Source: an archaeon (lineage in GTDB: Archaea > Nanobdellota > Nanobdellia > Woesearchaeales > WJKL01). Taken from it: a stretch of 7,417 nt of DNA. The notes under the pieces were generated by a model that saw nothing but the letters and a program-made list of their open reading frames with translations, had not been told where the DNA came from and did not search any database. Positions 4,154-7,417 of the stretch are shown one piece after another (the first letter of the stretch is position 1; each line of letters starts with the position of its first letter). The DNA lies in contig JAGVIO010000061.1 in the NCBI GenBank assembly GCA_020056025.1, forward strand, positions 1 through 7,417, written 5' to 3'. The position numbers were made by a program, and so were the translations under genes.

Positions 4154-5803
4154 TTATTTTTTTTCATTATGAATTGACCAAATGAGGATCAATGAAAACA
4201 GCAGTGCAAAAACCAAACCTATAAACGAAAATACAGGAAATCCAAACAGCAGATATCTGTCATAGCTGATCAGCAATGCAGAAGAGACAACCAATGCAGC
4301 TATCAAAAGTCCATAAGTGATCCTGTTGCTTGACTTGTCCATCTCAACAGCAAGGGTTGTAATGTCATTATCTATCTGCCTGAGTGTTGCGCTTGTTTTC
4401 CTGAACCCGTAAATTGCCTCTCTTGCTTTTTCAGGGGCATTCAGCACAAATTCCCTGAGCCAGGCACTTCCCTCTTTGACTGATTTGAGCAGGTTTGCAA
4501 CTTTTGTCCTTGTTCTCGTCAGCTTTTCGACAAACGGCTTTCCAGCGACTACTATACTGAATTCAGGGTCAAGCTTTGCTGCAACGCTTTCTATTGTCAG
4601 TATCGCTTTTCCAAGCAGAATAAAATCATTAGGCAGCTTAATATTATGCATTTTTGCAATCCTGACTATCGCATTGAACACTTCGCCAAAATCTATCTTG
4701 TTAAGGGGAAGATTGTAATAATCGCCAAGGCCTTCTTCCAGGCTGAGCTTAAGCTTTTCCTTGTCAACTTCATAGTCAGCAAAGCCCATGTCCATGAGCA
4801 AAAAGGCAAGGCTGTCTGTATCCCTGTAGATAAGCGCTTCAAAGAATTCAAGAATCCTGCTTTTCATCAAAGGATCGATTTTTCCGACAATGCCAAAGTC
4901 AATGAATGCTATCTTATTGTTTTTCAGAACAAAAATATTCCCAGGATGGGGGTCTGCATGGAAAAAACCGTCAATGAATACCTGCTTGAAGAATGCATTG
5001 ACTACTTCGTGCAATACTTTTTTCTTGTCTACATTTTTTATTTTGTCTATATCTTTCAGCTTTGTTCCTTCAATATAATCCATGACAAGGACTTTTTTTG
5101 TTGTGAATTCAGCATATGCCTTTGGGATCTTGATATTTTTCTCATGCCTGAAATTATTGTAGAATGCATTGATGTTGTTCGCTTCCTTGACATAATCCAT
5201 CTCATGGGATGTGTATCTCTCAAACTCTTCCACAAGCTCTTTCATCTTTACAACCTTGGGCTTGTAGAATGAATCAATGAGATTGGCAAGGTGGTGCATT
5301 ATATCGATGTCTGAGCTGAATTTCTGCTCGATATCCGGCCTTTGGACTTTGACAATTATCTCCTGGCCTGTTTTTAATCTTGCTTTGTGCACCTGGCCTA
5401 TTGATGCTGCTGCAATCGGAGTTTCTTCAAAATGAGAAAATAGCTTGTTCAATGGCTTATTAAGCTCTTTTTCAATTATATCTTTTGCGGTTTTGCTTGG
5501 GAACGGCGGAACATTGTCCTGCAGCTTTGCAAATTCATTGCAGTATTCTTCAGGAACAAGGTCTGGCCTTAAACTTAGTAATTGTCCGAACTTGACAAAT
5601 GCTCCTGAGAGCTCTTCCATCGCAAGCCTTAGGTTTTTGGCATGCAGAGCCTGCTCCTTGAGCTGGGGCTTATCCAGCTGGCCTTTTGGAACAAGATGAT
5701 TTAACCTTAAGTCTTTTATGAATGAGCCAAAGCCATGCTCTGCAAGAACTCTTATTATCTGCTGGAATCTGGCAATATGCTCTATCTTCTTTTGGAATAT
5801 CAT
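4154..5803 (-). CDS. ubiB: ABC1/UbiB-family atypical protein kinase-like protein, membrane-anchored
   Basis: The 549-residue protein has the complete ABC1/AarF/UbiB signature. KFGQ at 71-74 is the KxGQ motif that occludes the active site in this family, followed by RPDLVPEEYCNEFAKLQD. The Ala-rich nucleotide loop is AAASIGQVH (131-139). Lys152 lies in IVKVQRP. The ExD motif is Glu201/Asp203 in EMDYVKEA. The catalytic loop HADPHPGN has Asp284 and Asn289, and the metal-binding DFG is at 302-304. Two hydrophobic helices (about 495-514 and 522-545) end the protein, so it should be anchored in the membrane. Relatives support ubiquinone synthesis or export and other isoprenoid-lipid traits, by ATPase rather than protein kinase activity where tested. 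The archaeal role is unknown. No quinone gene is visible here, and the upstream neighbours make archaeal lipids. All key residues are intact. The gene has its own TATA box, so it need not be cotranscribed with carS. Confidence 0.93.
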   Translation of the reverse strand: MIFQKKIEHIARFQQIIRVLAEHGFGSFIKDLRLNHLVPKGQLDKPQLKEQALHAKNLRLAMEELSGAFVKFGQLLSLRPDLVPEEYCNEFAKLQDNVPPFPSKTAKDIIEKELNKPLNKLFSHFEETPIAAASIGQVHKARLKTGQEIIVKVQRPDIEQKFSSDIDIMHHLANLIDSFYKPKVVKMKELVEEFERYTSHEMDYVKEANNINAFYNNFRHEKNIKIPKAYAEFTTKKVLVMDYIEGTKLKDIDKIKNVDKKKVLHEVVNAFFKQVFIDGFFHADPHPGNIFVLKNNKIAFIDFGIVGKIDPLMKSRILEFFEALIYRDTDSLAFLLMDMGFADYEVDKEKLKLSLEEGLGDYYNLPLNKIDFGEVFNAIVRIAKMHNIKLPNDFILLGKAILTIESVAAKLDPEFSIVVAGKPFVEKLTRTRTKVANLLKSVKEGSAWLREFVLNAPEKAREAIYGFRKTSATLRQIDNDITTLAVEMDKSSNRITYGLLIAALVVSSALLISYDRYLLFGFPVFSFIGLVFALLFSLILIWSIHNEKK

Positions 5804-5828
5804 TTCTGTAATTATTATAAAATAAAAC

Positions 5829-5836
5829 TATATAAA
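5829..5836 (-). promoter_or_regulatory. TATA box for ubiB
   Basis: TTTATATA on the minus strand, centred about 29 nt before the ATG at 5803. This fits a leaderless or nearly leaderless transcript. Confidence 0.5.
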
Positions 5837-5898
5837 GTTATGTTTTTGCTGTCACTGGAAATTGTCGAAGAGTTGATAGGGCAGTATATCTTTTTAGC

Positions 5899-6444
5899 TT
5901 ACCATTTCTCTTTTCTGATTCCTGTGTAATAGCCTATCTTTGTTGCAAGAATATGGAGAATGAAGTTAAGGATAAGGCAGGTTATGATTATCTGCCAGGA
6001 TGGAATGAAAAATATGGATAATAATCCCAGGCTTCCAATTGTGTAATCTAACTGGTCCCATGGAATAAATCTTTTTCCTGGCTTTATGTTTAATCTTCTC
6101 TTGAAGAAGCTCTTTACTGAGTCGCCTAATAATGCGCCAAAGCCTAATAAGAATCCGATAATCAGCCAGCTTGAATAATCTAGGATTGAGATTGACTGGA
6201 AAAATTCAATGCCTGAGAGGAGAGATTGAATGTAAGCAATTATTATCCCTGCAATTGTGCCGAAGAAAAATCCACGCCATGTCTTGTGGCTGCCTAAGAT
6301 TGGCTTTTTGTTTAGTTTTTTATTAAAATCAACTGGATAGTTCAGGAAGTTTATTTTCTTTACAAAGATTGGCATCATGTTTGCAAGATAGGCAGGAAGC
6401 ATCAGATAAATGCATTGAATTATGATTGTCATTATCTCGACCAT
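5899..6444 (-). CDS. carS: CDP-archaeol synthase (CTP:2,3-di-O-geranylgeranylglycerol-1-phosphate cytidylyltransferase)
   Basis: CarS (formerly DUF46) transfers CMP from CTP to the unsaturated archaeal phosphatidic-acid analogue, making CDP-archaeol, the activated precursor of all polar archaeal phospholipids. The 181-residue length is usual. The protein is mostly membrane helices (about 5-25, 58-78, 92-106, 136-148 and 151-168). The cytoplasmic catalytic signatures are complete: LGSHKTWRGFFFG (50-62), GDSVKSFFKRRLNIKPG with Asp108 and Lys111 (107-123), and PWDQLDYTIG with Asp130 and Asp133 (128-137). The start ATG at 6444 shares one base with the TAA of pgsA (TAATG). GAGG lies 8 nt upstream at 6453-6456, so the two genes are cotranscribed and translationally coupled. 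This is one of the clearest archaeal markers in the window. Confidence 0.95.
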   Translation of the reverse strand: MVEIMTIIIQCIYLMLPAYLANMMPIFVKKINFLNYPVDFNKKLNKKPILGSHKTWRGFFFGTIAGIIIAYIQSLLSGIEFFQSISILDYSSWLIIGFLLGFGALLGDSVKSFFKRRLNIKPGKRFIPWDQLDYTIGSLGLLSIFFIPSWQIIITCLILNFILHILATKIGYYTGIRKEKW

Positions 6445-6947
6445 TATTTTTTCCTCTTCATCATTTTTAAGATATAATCCAATGCAGGGATTGACAGCAG
6501 GACTGCAAATAAGATTAAGATTGAATCATTAACCATGCCCAGCAACAAAGCAAAAAGCACAATCAGATCAAGAACAACAAAAACTTTTCCCAGATAAGAA
6601 ACTTTGATTTTCTTTTTGATAAATATGAGATATGCCAAGATATACAATAATGATACTATGCTGAAGAAGATTATCCAATTAATCATATTATTTTTTATAA
6701 GAACTCCAAACAATACAGATGCATAAAAGAATTTGTCTGCAATTGGGTCTAAAATACTTCCTAATCTCGTCTTTTGCTTTAATCTTCTTGCTAGGTAACC
6801 ATCGAGAAAATCAGTTGTCAATATCAATACAAATAGCACTATAGCATAAGCATTCTTTGAAGTTAATATCAGCCAGAACAAGAATGGGATCGCAATAATC
6901 CTTAAGAAGGTTAATGTGTTTGGAACATTGAAGTTTTTTTGAGACAT
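6444..6947 (-). CDS. pgsA: CDP-alcohol phosphatidyltransferase, PgsA-like (probable archaetidylglycerol-phosphate synthase)
   Basis: This is a 167-residue integral membrane enzyme of the CDP-alcohol phosphotransferase family, which swaps CMP of CDP-archaeol for an alcohol. The full signature D-x2-DG-x2-AR-x8-G-x3-D-x3-D is present: Asp46, Asp49, Gly50, Ala53, Arg54, Gly63, Asp67 and Asp71, in TDFLDGYLARR through LGSILDPIADK. The N-terminus NVPNTLTFLRIIAIPFLF is typical of PgsA-type enzymes, and about five to six hydrophobic segments follow. PgsA-like style favours glycerol 1-phosphate as acceptor, but inositol phosphate or serine cannot be excluded from sequence alone. It is the first gene of a pgsA-carS pair whose product order is the reverse of the pathway order. 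A TATA box lies about 25 nt before the ATG. Confidence 0.9.
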   Translation of the reverse strand: MSQKNFNVPNTLTFLRIIAIPFLFWLILTSKNAYAIVLFVLILTTDFLDGYLARRLKQKTRLGSILDPIADKFFYASVLFGVLIKNNMINWIIFFSIVSLLYILAYLIFIKKKIKVSYLGKVFVVLDLIVLFALLLGMVNDSILILFAVLLSIPALDYILKMMKRKK

Positions 6948-6967
6948 AACCTTTTCTTTATTATTAC

Positions 6968-6976
6968 ATATAAAAA
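6968..6976 (-). promoter_or_regulatory. TATA box for pgsA-carS
   Basis: TTTTTATAT on the minus strand, centred about 25 nt before the ATG at 6947, predicting a leaderless transcript for the lipid operon. Confidence 0.55.
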
Positions 6977-6986
6977 CCTTACTTTT

Positions 6987-6994
6987 TTTAAATA
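6987..6994 (+). promoter_or_regulatory. TATA box for the radical SAM gene
   Basis: TTTAAATA, preceded by a T-run and centred about 24 nt before the ATG at 7014. It lies back to back with the TATA box of pgsA in a 66-bp divergent gap. Confidence 0.5.
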
Positions 6995-7013
6995 AGAGAA
7001 ATAATTCAGCTTT

Positions 7014-7417
7014 ATGCGAACAATATTAGACTGCTACACAGATGAGCCTGCTGGATTAGGGGTTCCTCCTTATTTAGGTGTTTATCCCAGATACATTGCC
7101 GGAAGCTTTGATGAGATGCCTGTTTATATCACAATTGATGACTTAAGGGCATTTCGCAGAGGCATGACAAAGAAGACAGAAGCAAAGATTTCACAGAAAA
7201 CAGATATAATGACTTATAATCTGACAAAGAATTTTCCTAGGGTTAAGGAAATTCTTGATTCAACTGATGAATTGATAATAATTGCAGGAGTGCATACGCC
7301 AGGCAAATATCTTTCTGCTGTGCCTGGGACATTGAGAGAAATTATTTCTTTGATTAGAGATCTTCCTTGCAAGAAGATATTGACAGGGCCTGCTGTTTTT
7401 GGAACAAGCTCTGAAGG
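7014..7417 (+). CDS. Archaeal radical SAM protein (YTDEPAGLGVPPYLG family), N-terminal part only
   Basis: The frame is open from the ATG at 7014 to the right edge (134 codons). The N-terminus, CYTDEPAGLGVPPYLGVYPR followed by YIAGS, is highly characteristic of a conserved archaeal radical SAM group, which I recall as COG1031 (radical SAM with a C-terminal helix-hairpin-helix). The visible part is the N-terminal Rossmann-like, B12-binding-like segment: DELIIIAGVHTPGKYLSAVPGT, then KILTGPAVFG. The CxxxCxxC cluster motif that would prove radical SAM chemistry should lie beyond the window, so that assignment rests on the N-terminal family match. The substrate is unknown. It is divergent from pgsA with its own TATA box, and the start is fixed by that spacing. 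Confidence 0.8.
   Translation, partial: MRTILDCYTDEPAGLGVPPYLGVYPRYIAGSFDEMPVYITIDDLRAFRRGMTKKTEAKISQKTDIMTYNLTKNFPRVKEILDSTDELIIIAGVHTPGKYLSAVPGTLREIISLIRDLPCKKILTGPAVFGTSSE

Noticed and set aside
4116..4155. TATCGCTT occurs twice, at 4116-4123 and 4148-4155, each followed by a T-run.
   Set aside because: Only two short copies in AT-rich DNA, one overlapping the ubiB stop codon. Too weak to call a repeat element or terminator.
4128..4177. GGAAGGTG just before an ATG at 4136 on the plus strand, as if starting a small gene.
   Set aside because: The frame is only about 13 codons long, the spacing to the ATG is too tight, and no promoter is evident.
4646..5272. A 208-residue open frame on the plus strand.
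   Set aside because: It lies wholly antisense to ubiB, whose motifs are complete across the same bases. The plus-strand product has no recognisable domain.
5838..5898. Possible terminator or small RNA between carS and ubiB.
   Set aside because: No U-tract on the minus strand and no convincing hairpin were seen, so only the ubiB TATA box was called.

Overview
The window looks like part of an AT-rich archaeal genome, most probably a DPANN-type archaeon (Woesearchaeota/Pacearchaeota-like). The evidence is an archaeal RNase P subunit (Rpp21/Rnp4), a CDP-archaeol synthase (CarS), a Dph2 (diphthamide) N-terminus, a YTDEPAGLGVPPYLG radical-SAM family protein, archaeal TATA boxes placed about 24-30 nt before start codons (leaderless transcripts), and a secreted protein of a style common in these lineages. 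The phylum is inferred from gene style and was not tested by phylogeny.

Layout. Bases 1-779 (minus) hold a coiled-coil protein of unknown function that runs off the left edge. It is divergent from rnp4 (818-1183, plus). Next come a secreted 346-residue protein with 32 cysteines and an exact 53-residue repeat (1264-2304, plus), a Dph2 cut off after its first cysteine-bearing segment (2362-2607, plus), and, overlapping it, a membrane-anchored glycerophosphodiester phosphodiesterase (2595-3704, plus). Convergent to these is a minus-strand block: a very basic small helical protein (3726-4031), an ABC1/UbiB-family atypical kinase with two C-terminal membrane helices (4154-5803), carS (5899-6444) and pgsA-like CDP-alcohol phosphatidyltransferase (6444-6947). 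The last two overlap by one base. Divergent from pgsA, a radical-SAM protein starts at 7014 and runs off the right edge.

How the genes fit together. The right half is mostly about membrane lipid. CarS activates unsaturated archaetidic acid with CTP, and the PgsA-like enzyme swaps CMP for a polar alcohol phosphate. UbiB-family kinases act in isoprenoid-lipid biology elsewhere, and a GDPD could turn over glycerophosphodiester head groups. The left half holds RNA processing (rnp4), a cell-surface protein and a broken translation-factor-modification gene.

The points most worth a second look are the truncated dph2 that keeps a good promoter and feeds the GDPD gene, the precise cysteine repeat, the apparent Glu-to-His change at a GDPD metal-ligand position, and the UbiB plus basic helical protein pair beside the archaeal lipid genes. 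No RNA genes, CRISPR arrays or insertion sequences were recognised. No gene-free stretch exceeds about 125 bases.
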